From Clarkia xantiana subsp. parviflora (Eukaryota; Streptophyta; Magnoliopsida; Myrtales; Onagraceae): a DNA stretch of 64,000 nucleotides. The position numbers were made by a program, and so were the translations under genes. The stretch lies in assembly GCA_036873135.1 (NCBI GenBank), contig JAPTYO010000007.1, forward strand, positions 6,802,763 through 6,866,762. The letters run 5' to 3'. Shown one piece after another: positions 35,588-46,169 of the stretch (position 1 is its first letter; each line of letters starts with the position of its first letter). The notes below the pieces were generated by a model. It made no database searches, was not told where the DNA came from, and was given only the letters and a program-made list of their open reading frames with translations.

Positions 35588-36382
35588 GGGCACGTGTGTT
35601 TGTCGGTATTGCGATATCCTAATACCGGTATTAGCTAATACCTTGTTTGTTTACACTTGGTATTGGTATTAGCTAATACTTGGTATTAGCTAATACTCAA
35701 TTATAAGAGGAATTTGGTATTAGATTATACCAACTAAAAGTGATGTACTAATTAATACCGAACTCAAAATTACTTATTTACCCCTAACCTTATTTAATAT
35801 ACAACAACTACCCCAACTTCGGCTCATAACATCGGCCACCGGCGACCCCCGGGCGGACTCCGGCGACCCCCAGCTGGACTCCGGCGACCTCCGGCCGGAC
35901 CCGGCCGGACTCCGACGACCTCTGGCCGGACCCGGCCGGACTCCGGCGACCTCCGGCCGGACCCGGCCGGACCCGGCTGGACTCCGGCGACCTCCGGCCG
36001 GACCCGGCCGGACTCCGACGACCTCTGGCCGGACCCGGCCGGACTCCGGCGACCTCTGGCCGGACCTGGCCGGACTCCGGCGACCCCTGGCCGGACTCTT
36101 GTGACCTCCGGCCGGACTCCGACGACCTCCAGCCGGATTCCGGCGACCCCCGGCCGGCTTTCAATTATAGTAATAATTAAAAAATGAATATATCTATTTA
36201 GGGGTATTTAGGTCTAGTCATTGTATTAGAATATCCTAATACAAAGTTCATTCAAACATTGTATTAGGATATCCTAATACATGACACAATCAAACATTGT
36301 ATTAGCTAAATATGTATTAGTTAAGCATGTATTAGCTAATACCAGTATTAGGATATCACAATACCGGCAAACAAACGTGTCC
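35588..36382. mobile_element. PIF/Harbinger (Tourist-like) MITE with GC-rich core
   Basis: The ends read GGGCACGTGTGTTTGTCGGT and the inverted GGCAAACAAACGTGTCC, flanked by TAA on both sides (35585-35587 and 36383-36385). A 3-bp TAA/TTA duplication is diagnostic of PIF/Harbinger. Subterminal arms contain repeated TATTAGCTAATAC. The centre is an unusual GC-rich tandem array (35835-36160). Confidence 0.85.
35835..36160. repeat. GC-rich CTCCGGCGACCTCCGGCCGG tandem array
   Basis: Imperfect repeats of CCGGCCGGACTCCGGCGACC run for over 300 bp inside the Harbinger MITE. They give a long open frame on the minus strand that is an artefact of the repeat. The dense CpG content contrasts sharply with the AT-rich DNA on both sides. 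Confidence 0.88.
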
Positions 36383-36596
36383 TAAAGAAATATATATTGG
36401 GATAAAATAAAAACTGAAATATATATGTATAAAGTAAAGTAAAAGGTTTTGCATTTGGGCTTCTCAAATGACCAGATAAGCCTTGTTACTGGGCCATCGA
36501 CTTTAACTAGGGCTCAACCCATGTGTTTCTTTTGTTAATTATAATTAATAATATTGGTAATATAATATTTATTTAAATCTATATATATCTTCTATC

Positions 36597-36610
36597 CTTT
36601 TTTTTCAACG
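36597..36610. mobile_element. Minimal T-tract insertion with 12-bp target duplication
   Basis: A 14-bp T-tract ending CAACG lies between two copies of ATATCTTCTATC (36585-36596 and 36611-36622). Confidence 0.65.
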
Positions 36611-36636
36611 ATATCTTCTATCTAACTAGTCATCTA

Positions 36637-36655
36637 TCTTTTTTTGGCCAAATGT
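36637..36655. mobile_element. Minimal T-tract insertion with 10-bp target duplication
   Basis: TCTTTTTTTGGCCAAATGT lies between two copies of TAGTCATCTA (36627-36636 and 36656-36665), only about 15 bp beyond another such insertion. Confidence 0.6.
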
Positions 36656-36849
36656 TAGTCATCTAGATGCATGATTTTTATATACAAGATCGGCTAGCAT
36701 TATATATATATATATCCTTAGTAGTTATTATATATAGTGGTTATAGATATGTTTTACAAATATGTTGTCTCTTATTCAATAATAATATCCATTAACATTA
36801 TATAGAATATACAATGTCTGTATATTTATTTATATATAAATCGTAGGAA

Positions 36850-37060
36850 ACCCTAACCGGCTACCCAATGCCACCCCAACCCACCCTGGTAGGAGCAATA
36901 CTTAGCCTCGCTCGATCGCTCGACACCAACTCCGACCACGGGACGGTCAATGGCGTTCAGGTCGATGATGGCTTGCTCGATCCAGTGGGATATGACGTCG
37001 GGGTGACGGTGGCGCCGAAAAAGTTTTGAGGAAGCAAATGGAACATCCATTGGAGGGAGG
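36850..37060 (-). pseudogene. Truncated 3'-5' exonuclease-like gene fragment
   Basis: Reading leftward, the frame contains HPDVISHWIEQAIIDLNAID then RPVVGVGVE, matching the N-terminal half of the intact exonuclease-like gene at 37995 and the broken copy at 40669. Similarity ends right after the GVGV strand and runs into unrelated sequence. The segment GGAAGCAAATGGAACAT is duplicated at its 5' end (about 37029 and 37062). It is a dead partial copy in the opposite orientation to the other two. Confidence 0.75.
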
Positions 37061-37994
37061 AAGCAAATGGAACATCATAGTAAAACGGTATATAAAGCTT
37101 TACATTTTAACTACTATACTTAAGAGTAAATAATATATAGTAAAGTTAAAAGAAAATAATTAGATTTATAGACATTAAAACTATTTAATATTATTTAACT
37201 ATGTACGTTTTCATGTGTTTAAATATAATGGTTGATTGTGACATATGACATAATATACATATTTAAGATTTAAAAAAAAAAAAAATTATACATCAGACTT
37301 ACTAAATTGACACGTGTGTTTAATTCACTAGAATTATATTTGTTTAGCTACTGCTTAGGGTTTAAAATTTAAATATAATGCGTTGAGTATAATAAGTTTT
37401 TTTTTTTTTTTTGTTACCTCACACTTTTGGCTTTTTAAGAAGATACATATATTTTGCAAGATATTTTCAAGATACATATGACTTTATTACCTCACACTTT
37501 TGGCTTTTTAAATATATTTTGCAAGTTTATACTCGGCTTTATTTATTGCAATTTTACCTCTGTGTTTTTAACAAATATTTGGTAAAATTGGAGTTTTTTT
37601 GGCCAGTAGTGGATGGATATGGTAAAAATTCATTTGAGACTAAATTTTGACTTAGGATTAAGATTAAGTTACAACAACTCTTTTCTTTCTATGTAATAAT
37701 AAGTCAAGATACATAAATATTTCTGCATTTAAGTACATTTACCTAAAAATAATATATCTAGTACGATTACAAACACATTCGTTAATCTAAATAAGATATA
37801 TTCATCATTATAGTTAGATCAAATTTTGACACAGAACCAATCAAGTCATGTTAAATGTGGATTTACCAAGAAGATATATGTACAGTCTAGTAGTACTGTA
37901 GCAGTAGCCAGTAACACAGTTACCGCTTCTCTGTATTTCCATTGCTTCCTCTCCACGAAACGCCTAATTTTCCTTCCTCATCATCCTCTCTCCA
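37061..37994. other. AT-rich intergenic region upstream of exonuclease-like gene
   Basis: AT-rich DNA. The block ACCTCACACTTTTGGCTTTT occurs twice (about 37415-37436 and 37490-37511) as a short direct repeat. No gene is supported. The last 70 bp are CT-rich and probably leader of the gene at 37995. Confidence 0.4.
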
Positions 37995-38630
37995 ATGGCG
38001 GCGATTCCCATCAGGCTCCACGAAGCCATTGCAGACGATCACCTTGTCTACAAGGTCCATTTCTTCGGATCCGTCATCACCACCACCGTCACCTCCGACG
38101 CCGACGTCATTTCCGGCTGGATTCACACCATCGCCGACTTCCTGCAACGATTCGCTCATCCCGTCGTCGGAGTGGGCGTGCAGTGGTACTACCGCGGCCT
38201 CTCCCCGGCGGCGGTCGTCCAACTCAACGTTGGGAAGCGATGCCTTATCATCCAGCTGTCGCGCTGCCATGACGTCCCTAAAGCCCTCCGTGACTTCATC
38301 AAGAACAGTCGCTATACCTTCGTCGGGCTCTGGAACCATTCCGACGCTCGGAGATTGGAGCAGAGCCACGCCAATCTGCGATTCCGAGATCCGCCACTGG
38401 ATCTGAGGAAGCATCTGGAGACACGACAAGGAGAGAGTCTGAGGAGTAAGTCCTTCCAGAAGGTTGTGGAGGAGTGTCTAGGTTATTCCGGCGTGAGTCT
38501 TGATAGGAAAATCAGCTTGAGTTTCTGGGAGGATCGTTATCTCAGTATCGAGCAGGTTCGCCAGGCCACGGTTGACGCTCATGCTTCGTTCAAGATTGGG
38601 AGGGATTATCGTGCTTGGGAATTCAAGTGA
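37995..38630 (+). CDS. 3'-5' exonuclease-like (Werner exonuclease-like) protein, catalytic residues lost
   Basis: An intronless frame of 211 residues in the plant family annotated as Werner-syndrome-like exonucleases or RNase H-fold polynucleotidyl transferases. Landmarks are the first strands (LVYKVHFFGSVITTTVT), the core strand HPVVGVGVQW (55-64), the strand CLIIQLSRCHDVPKALRDF, then FVGLWNHSDARRLEQ and PPLDLRKHL. In active DEDD exonucleases the core strand carries an Asp-x-Glu pair (as in LDxEW). Here the positions read GVGVQW, so the first metal-binding pair is absent and hydrolysis is doubtful. The frame is nevertheless intact, with GC-rich coding composition unlike its flanks. Start chosen as the first Met of the family N-terminus. 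A non-catalytic role or recent loss of function are both possible. Two decayed relatives lie at 36850 and 40669. Confidence 0.8.
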   Translation: MAAIPIRLHEAIADDHLVYKVHFFGSVITTTVTSDADVISGWIHTIADFLQRFAHPVVGVGVQWYYRGLSPAAVVQLNVGKRCLIIQLSRCHDVPKALRDFIKNSRYTFVGLWNHSDARRLEQSHANLRFRDPPLDLRKHLETRQGESLRSKSFQKVVEECLGYSGVSLDRKISLSFWEDRYLSIEQVRQATVDAHASFKIGRDYRAWEFK

Positions 38631-40500
38631 TTGATTCCAATTTGGGGGCAGAATTAGGTATATTCCATGAACAAACCCTAATTTTTGGGGGCAGGCAGGC
38701 AGGCATGCATTATTTGCTCTTCTGATTTTACCATGAAAATCACATTAACAGATCCTTTTTCTCCTTTGCATGTATTGGTGCTGATTCTGCTGGATAAGGA
38801 ATCATAGCTAAATTCTGGGTAAGAAACTTAAGAACCTCCGCCAGATCTGCGTGGTAGCTTAGTCTAATGGATCTGGTGATGTTAATAGATCATTAGATGA
38901 ACTTTTGGTTAAAAAGGAATTAATCGCCACTGTTTCAGTATCATCAGTTTGTAAAGTTGATGGATTGATGTGTTTGTTTTTGTTTCAATATACTTGTTAT
39001 GGTTTTCACTCATGTTTTCACTATGAGTTTGAATCAATTGTTTGAGAATATTTTGCATGAACGAACTCGGTGAGTATTATTAATATTGAACTTTGATACT
39101 AATATATCATCTTAGACTGTAATTTTTTTTTTTTTTTTTGCTAGAGATCTTAGAAATAGTTTCTTTTATATTTACTGTTAATTAAGTTTAAAAAATTTCG
39201 ATTCTTTTTTTGTCCCTGCTTCGAACTTTGATACTAATGTATATCGAATTTTGTTGCCATATATATACTTTCAATTGGTGGAATGATATCTTACATATAT
39301 CATCCATCTAGCTAACCGTTAAAATATTCTATCATAAATTGACATGTTTCTTAAAAAAAAATTAAGAATCAAATCAAACACATAAATCTTAAGTTAAAAT
39401 GTACGTAAGAGTTACAAGTTAAAAAACTTTATCATCTTCATAAAACCAAGTCATATATAATGTCGAGCATAATAAAAATGATCAATCTACACTAAAATTT
39501 GTTCATGATTAAACTTATTTATGGTTTTCTTATACTTATTATCATATTTAATTAATCGGTAAGTTAATATAGTTCTACTACATCGTGCTTAACTAATAAT
39601 TACTGAATTAGTGAAGTAAATAAACCAATTTTTTACCAGTATTAATTAAAAAATTAACAAACTTGAAGTTTGTCTAAAAAAATTGACGTGCATCATTGGA
39701 TAATAAAATATTTCATTAGTGAATACAATATTGGAATCTTAAATTTATTTTTATTTTTTGCAAATTATGCCATGTTCGTGTAACTTTCTTGTAATAAAAT
39801 CAATATTTATTTAATCGAACTAATTTTTATATAAGTTTGTTTTCACAAACCCTAAACTATGAATATTGTTAATGGAATCTAAATACAGTTTACACCCATT
39901 AAAATCAACAAATGAAATTTGACGTATAGTAGTATTACATAATATTACTTAAATGTGAATTTAATATTTTTTTTATATAAAATGTATAAAATGTGCTATA
40001 TTAGTTTTACATAACTTTTCTTAAAAGTAAAATTCGCCTATTTTAACATAACATATTCATTAAATTTAAGAAATGCACTATATATTACATAAATAATATT
40101 TTATTATAAATTAATTCATTTTATAATTGTTGGCCAAAAAATAATAATTAATGCTAATATCTTATTGCAACTTGATTACGATAATATTATAATAAAAAAA
40201 TTATCAAATACGTTTATAGATATCAAAAATAAATTATATAATATTTATTGAAATGTATTTTAAACTTGTTATTGTAATTTAGATTTAATTTAAAATTACA
40301 GAATTATTAGTTTTGCAAAAAAATATTATCTAATTAAATTATATAGTTATATATTTATATATATACTGTTTTATATTTATAATATATACTTTTTCAATAT
40401 ATTTCTTTAATCTTTTCCAATGTTTTCAGCATTTTCAACTTAAATTATAATTTTTTTGGGCCAATACTTGAATTATATAACTTTAAATAAATAAATACAT
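38631..40500. other. AT-rich intergenic region between exonuclease-like copies
   Basis: After about 200 bp of probable 3' UTR the sequence is AT-rich. A 16-bp direct repeat GAACTTTGATACTAAT at 39088-39103 and 39223-39238 flanks a 119-bp segment containing a long T-run, which could be a small retroinsertion. About 39930-40260 resembles, in inverted orientation, the repeat at about 33180-33430. No gene is supported. Confidence 0.4.
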
Positions 40501-40668
40501 TTTATTAGATGAAAATCATGACAATTTGTTTTTTACTGTTTACCCTAGGTTTGGTAGAAGTTAGGACCATAGTAAGTTCTTATCCGCAAGGACCAGAACC
40601 GTTCGCTCCGTACAGCGGTCACTCTCATCGACGACACCATTCATTATTTCTCTCTGTCATCTGCACAG

Positions 40669-41247
40669 ATGTTCAATTTGCTTCCTCAACAAGAAACACC
40701 TCTTTCCCTCCAAATGGCGGTCGCAACAATCCTGTACAACCTCGCTCCCGATCATCAAGTCTACGAGTTCGACTTCTTCGGCATAACCGTCACCTGGATG
40801 GAGGAAACCATCGTCGACCTGAACGTCGTCGACCGTCCGGTGGTCGGAGTGGGCGTCCAGTGGCTCCCTTACACCAGCGGCGGCACCACCCCGCCGCCAC
40901 GTTCTAACTCGTCGTCGGAAAATACTGCCTAATCATCCAGCTCATTCACTGCCACCAAGTCCCGATCTGGAACCACTCCGACGCGTGGAGGCTGGAGAAG
41001 TGCGATCACCGCCTGGAGTTTGGGGAGCCTCCTCTGGATTTGTGGCATCACATGTTCACACTCGACGACTACGGACATCAATCGTGAATCCTTCGAGACG
41101 ATTGTGACAGAGTGCTTGGATTGGTACGGCATAAGGCTTGAGAGGGCGATTAGCATGAGCAATTGGGAGGTGCCTCGTCTGAGCTTGGCTCAGGTGCTGC
41201 AACCCAACATTTATTACTATTATCATCGATCGGTTACAGAACATTAA
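40669..41247 (+). pseudogene. Broken copy of the exonuclease-like gene
   Basis: The first frame (40669 onward) reads YEFDFFGITVTWMEETIVDL and RPVVGVGVQW, clearly related to the intact gene at 37995. A frameshift near 40900 moves the homology to another frame (KYCLIIQLIHCHQVP, WNHSDAWRLEKCDHRLEFGE, PPLDLWHHM). The segment corresponding to ALRDFIKNSRYTFVGL is deleted, and a stop near 41086 plus a second shift precede the tail (FETIVTECLDWYGIRLERAI). At least two frameshifts, a deletion and a stop make it a pseudogene. Confidence 0.85.
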
Positions 41248-42779
41248 TCCTTAATTAGTGATATGAATTTTATCTTCAAATCGAATCATGGAGAATCAAT
41301 AACCAACTGTTACTCTTTTAATTAGGATATTAATAATCAACCAATGGAGGGAATTTAGGTAATTATCCTGAGATTTTGAAACTTTTTGCTAAATCTGCGG
41401 CGCTTCTATGCAGATTGATTCTTCTCTCAGTACTTAGTAAGTTAGATGAATTTTATACATGGACTAGGTGTTCTGCTTGATGAAGTTTTGGGTTTTATCA
41501 TCATCAAATATAACAGCTATTATTGGCTATTGCTATGTTTTGATATAAAGAGCTTATTTATTGTTATATGGAGAAACTTTGTTATTATTATAATAATATA
41601 TGAGTATTGCATGCAGATTGCAGCACTACGTAACCCCATACCTGTGTAATTGGATTGTTTTGCCTATGATGAGTGTATAGATAGAGCCAGTTGACCTAAC
41701 AAATGAGGTGATTTACTCAAAAACAAGGGAGTGAGCCCCTAGATAAAGTCATGGCCTAATAACAAGGCCTGTTTTTTGGGCCATGAAAACAAGGCCATTT
41801 CGATTTGGCAAAATCAACCTAATGAATCCACCTGGTTTAATAATTTTGTTCTATGTATTTCTTTTAATTAAAGTAAATTTCTTAATTCCTAGAATTTTAT
41901 TTTTTGTGAAGTCGATTGTTTTTTTAATGACACAGAGCTAATGCGGTCTCCTCTTTAATTTTTAATTGATGTGTTTTAAAGTTGAAAATCTTTGATTTAG
42001 CCATATTGTGCAGTTTAGGTCAGAATGTCTTAAAATCAATTTTAAATTAAATCCACTGATTTCGCTGGGTGAGATTCTTTAATATACAGCTAATAACTTC
42101 TCATACGACATGAACACACAAGAAAAAAATTGTGTTCTTGTAAGCATATATCAAAACGATAACACGATATCACGAACACAGTTAACACTATAATTTTGTG
42201 TAATGTTCATATTTATGTATCACAACAAAACACGCATGATATCATCATAAATTTGCAGTACTAAGTCTAATTTTTTAGTATTTTTTTAACAATCTTATTT
42301 GATAGCTTTTAAAACTCTAATTAATTGCTTAATTTTTAGAGTTTGTCAACCTTGTATTACGAGCTTACGAATACTGATCAGATAAGAATATGAGCCAGTG
42401 ATTTTAATTTTTTTTTTGTAAAAAGCCAGCAAAAATTTAAACTATATTTACTCGCATGTTTAAGGTTTGCTCATTTTGGATTCAAATCGTCCGCTGATCA
42501 ATTTTGAATGAATTCGAAGTTCTTTTTTATAAAATATTTGATGAAGAACAAAATGAATATGTGAAGAACGAGATGTAATAAGTATAAAGGGGTATTTTGG
42601 ACATTCCACTACATCAATAAACATAATTAACTAAACCGTACACGTTTGAACCAAACGATCACATTGTCAAACGTAAATAACAAAACTATCTATTAACCAA
42701 ATTAATTATGAAGTCAGGTACGATAAAATCTGACTTTTCAATTACATTTGATATAATGCATGAATCGTTACTCACATCA

Positions 42780-43215
42780 TTATCACTGTAATCATAAATT
42801 GTAATACTCGTTTCAGGGAGTAGATGACTATAATTATTATATAAAACACTCACTTTAGGGAGTGGTATATTATATAACCTCATATAAATTGATATATGAG
42901 TATTATGATTTAATGACCATAAATTACAAAACTCACTTCCAGAAGTGGAATTAATCTAGTATCATTGTAATCATAAAGCGTTTTCATTATAATCATAAAA
43001 TATAACACTCACTTCAGGGAGTTTAGTATATCCTTGTTATAATCATAAATTGTCACAGTCACTTCAGAGAGCAAAACATATTTAGTAGGCGATGAGTAAA
43101 ATTTCATTCGCTCATCATGCATTAAGATAATAATATATTTCAACATCAAGAAAACATGTGTCAGGCCACACTATTTTTTTATGCAACTCATACACTCTTC
43201 AGGGAGTAGAGTATA
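42780..43215. repeat. Degenerate interspersed repeat around ACTCACTTCAGGGAGT
   Basis: At least six variants of ACTCACTTCAGGGAGT, several preceded by AATCATAAATTGTAA-like sequence, recur at roughly 45-130 bp intervals (near 42806, 42848, 42930, 43008, 43056 and 43193). Spacing is irregular, so this is a decayed tandem array rather than a CRISPR-like structure. Confidence 0.55.
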
Positions 43216-43219
43216 TTTT

Positions 43220-43410
43220 TTTTTTGGTCGAAAATATATTAATATAGAACAAAGAAAACTAGTACAATATTCAGGGCGGGATGAAAACCCTATCAACAAC
43301 AAGTAGAGATAATAGAAAGGGCGGGGGTATTGCTACCCAATCACTAGGACACGACATCTTTCGCGCTTGGACTGCTAGCCAATTCGCACAGCTATTTGCT
43401 TATCTTAGGA
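43220..43410 (-). mobile_element. Possible 5'-truncated LINE (or SINE) 3' end
   Basis: On the minus strand the sequence ends TTTGTTCTATATTAATATAT then TTTCGACC followed by an A-run, like many plant L1 LINE 3' ends. The preceding 150 bp is GC-richer than its surroundings. No target duplication or reverse-transcriptase motif was found, so assignment is tentative. Confidence 0.4.
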
Positions 43411-44376
43411 TCCACAACGAAATAAATAAGAAAATTGTAAATATAGTCATTAATAACTTATAACATTTTTTTCAATAAAAGATATGGAGCCACAATAGTC
43501 ATCTCAGTTGTCACGGTGATCATTTGTTGTGGAATCGTGAGAAGAAATGACTGGTCAACTGAAGTGTGGACCCATATCTCAATTGATATTTTAGAATTTA
43601 AGAAAATTAAAAGAGAAAAAGATGTTGATGGGTCTAAGACTATTGCATATTATTAAATGATTAATGGATATTAAACTTGAATGGAGTAAGAATAGTTTTT
43701 GAATCAATAAAAGATGATTTGACTCACAAATTACAATCCATGAAAAACTCTTATGGATTTTGTTGATAAATTTTGTGATTTGACATAATTTATTAGATTT
43801 GGGCAATTTTTTGCAAATAATGGTAAAAAAAATCTAGAAACGGGTAGAAACTCCGTTTCTACCCGTTTTTACGACTCTACGTGCGTTTTACCCGTTCTAC
43901 TCAGAAACGAAGCTGGTTATGTTTTAACTCATTGTTAATGGTAAATACGTAAAAACGTACGTTTTTACGACTTAGAAACGATTTTTTAACTACATAGATT
44001 TATATGTATATAACGAATATGTAATTATTGAAACTTTAAATTGTTTGTTAAAATTTAATAATAAAATATGTTTAAGTAAAACTATTGTAGACATATTATT
44101 ATTATTATTATTATTATTATTTTCCCCAAATTTATGTAAGCATTATATAAATTTATGTATCTTTTAAACCACACATAAAAAACCAATGTGAATTTTTTTA
44201 AAGAAAACAGATTAGTAATACCATGTGATGCTAAGGGAGTTTAGCTTGTCACCAAGGTTCTTAATTGGCAATAAACAATTTTACTATTATAAACCCTCAT
44301 ATAATATATATATATATATCTCTCATTCATTCAAATTATTTTTCAAGTTACGTATTGTGGGTGCATTATATTATAT

Positions 44377-44405
44377 ACTAGGTGTTAATCCCGCGCTACG
44401 CGCCC
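44377..44405 (-). mobile_element. Helitron 3' terminus
   Basis: On the minus strand a short CG-rich hairpin (CGCG-loop-CGCG within 44390-44405) is followed after about 10 nt by CTAGT. A hairpin 10-12 nt before CTRR with insertion at A/T is the Helitron 3' signature. The 5' end was not located. Confidence 0.6.
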
Positions 44406-44740
44406 GTTAAACGATACACAATGACTTATATAATATAGAAGGTTGGAATTATGTTTCAAGTTGGTTGCGTTCAATAATATATTTTTTCCCAGATTATAAG
44501 AAGGTATGAATTAGAACTCGAAATGTTAGGATTTCTTACACATTTTCAAGCTGTTCCCCTCTAGTAAGCAATTTATCGATCTATATTGGAGAATAAATTA
44601 TTTTATTGCGATGAAAAAAAAAATTAGTTATTCACATATAAATAATTTTTAGAAATAATTGAAAAGTACATTTTTCTGGTATACGTAATAAAGCCTATAA
44701 ATGATATGAGAATAAACAATTTTAAAATATAGAATTTATC

Positions 44741-45019
44741 TAGGGCTAGCAATTCGTGCGGGGCCGTGCGGGTTCGTGTCGCGCCAGGTTCATGTCGTGT
44801 TCTGGGGGTCACCCCAAACACGGTCCAACATAAAAAACTGGCACAAAAAACCTATAGTAAATTGAAAAAAATATATTAATATTTAACCATTTTAGTTTAA
44901 ATTATCGTGTTATATCGTCTTATCGTGTCGTGCCGTGTCACTAATATCAAACCCAAACCCGTAATTTTCGTGTCGTGTTCGTGTCGGCCCATCGTGCCGA
45001 GCCCAAATTGCCAGCCCTA
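44741..45019. mobile_element. hAT-type MITE with 8-bp target duplication
   Basis: Ends read TAGGGCTAGCAATT and the inverted AATTGCCAGCCCTA, with a perfect 8-bp duplication AATTTATC (44733-44740 and 45020-45027). The TAGGGCTGGCAA terminus and 8-bp duplication fit hAT. The interior has repeated TCGTGTCGTG-like motifs and no coding capacity. Confidence 0.88.
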
Positions 45020-45027
45020 AATTTATC

Positions 45028-46160
45028 TGAATAACTTGAAATCTATTAATAATAAACAAATGAATGGTGAAAGAAAATAAAATACAAATACGATGAATTA
45101 AATGAAGATGCACTTTTGAAACAAAAAAAATGTATATATAATGATTTGGGTAAGATCTATCATAGTATTATTTGTCTATTTATTTTATTTAGCCTAAGAC
45201 TAAATGATTCTAAACTAATAGGAATAGCTTTATCAATGGATATGAATGTTTCTAAACTACTTTAGTCCACTGACGAAATTCACAAGTCGTAATCCCGCAA
45301 CTCAGATTCACCCAAGCCCAACCAAAATAACAAAAACCCTAAAATACTATTTACTCATCTTTCATAGAAATTAGCTCAACTCTTACCCTCAACTTCACCC
45401 TGTCAGCCGCAGTTAGCAACCTCCCGTAATTTAATCAGTTCAACCCGCATGACGAAGACCATTTTCAGACGCCCCAGCTCCGCCACCTCTAGCTTCTCCA
45501 TCTTCGTCAGCCTCCGCCTCCGACCGATGGGAGTCTCTGATTTTGAGATCCGTTCTCCGACCGCCCATCTCCATGTTTCAACCGGGTTCGATGCATGCAA
45601 TCTGCCTCAGCCTCCATGGACATGCAAGGGCCGCTCCACCGTCGGCAATTGGTTGTGATCATGGGTTTGAAGCCATATCTGCCGATTAGTCTGCAAACAA
45701 CGAAGATTACGACCATCAAGGCCACGCCAATAGGTCACACGCAATGTTCTTTAATCGCTTCTTCGAGTAAGTGCCCTCTCTCTTCTCCGGTTGTAGAATT
45801 CCTGCCTCAAATTTTTTTTTATCTACTCTGGGTATTAATTTATTTGATCTACTCTAGGGTGTTTGACTTCTTCATGCATGTCGGAAAAGATGATTTACTC
45901 AAAATGACATGCACTTCACCTTACTCTCAGATTCGGGTTCGAAAACTGCTTTTGGTCTGTTTGATTTATGTACATCCTGGAGTTTGTTCATGGTTTCTTC
46001 CCCTTTTGATGTCGAGCACTGAATCCTATGGCCATCTGTCAACCGTTTTGTTGATGACTTGATGTCGAGCCCTGAATCCATTGATCGAAGGTGAGTTTTT
46101 TTACTGTGTCTGCAAAAAAAACCAATTTGCATCTGTAAGATCTTTTTTGTATCGTACTAA
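45028..46160. other. Intergenic region with a possible unidentified transcript
   Basis: From about 45280 to 46090 the composition is less AT-rich and includes a 69-codon plus-strand frame (45449-45658) rich in Ser, Pro and Arg. I recognise no domain and no convincing splice structure. It could be a gene fragment, a non-coding transcript or chance. The interval ends at a Mutator-like MITE. Confidence 0.25.
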
Positions 46161-46169
46161 TTTTAATTT

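Larger units (their letters stand above)
41248..44376. other. AT-rich intergenic block with decayed repeats
   Basis: No gene is supported over about 3 kb. Contents visible are a degenerate repeat of CACTCACTTCAGGGAGT (42780-43215), a possible LINE 3' fragment (43220-43410) and an (ATT)n microsatellite at about 44097-44120. Confidence 0.45.

Noticed and set aside
35808..36164. A 118-codon minus-strand frame rich in Ser, Gly, Arg and Pro
   Set aside because: It is an artefact of the GC-rich tandem array inside the Harbinger MITE. The peptide is purely repetitive and has no promoter or homology.
37826..38429. Long alternative frames on both strands (148, 154 and 169 codons)
   Set aside because: They are shadows of the GC-rich exonuclease-like gene. 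Only the 37995-38630 frame shows family similarity.
42780..43215. Possible regularly spaced repeat array
   Set aside because: Spacing is irregular and the repeats are degenerate. Best explained as a decayed tandem repeat.
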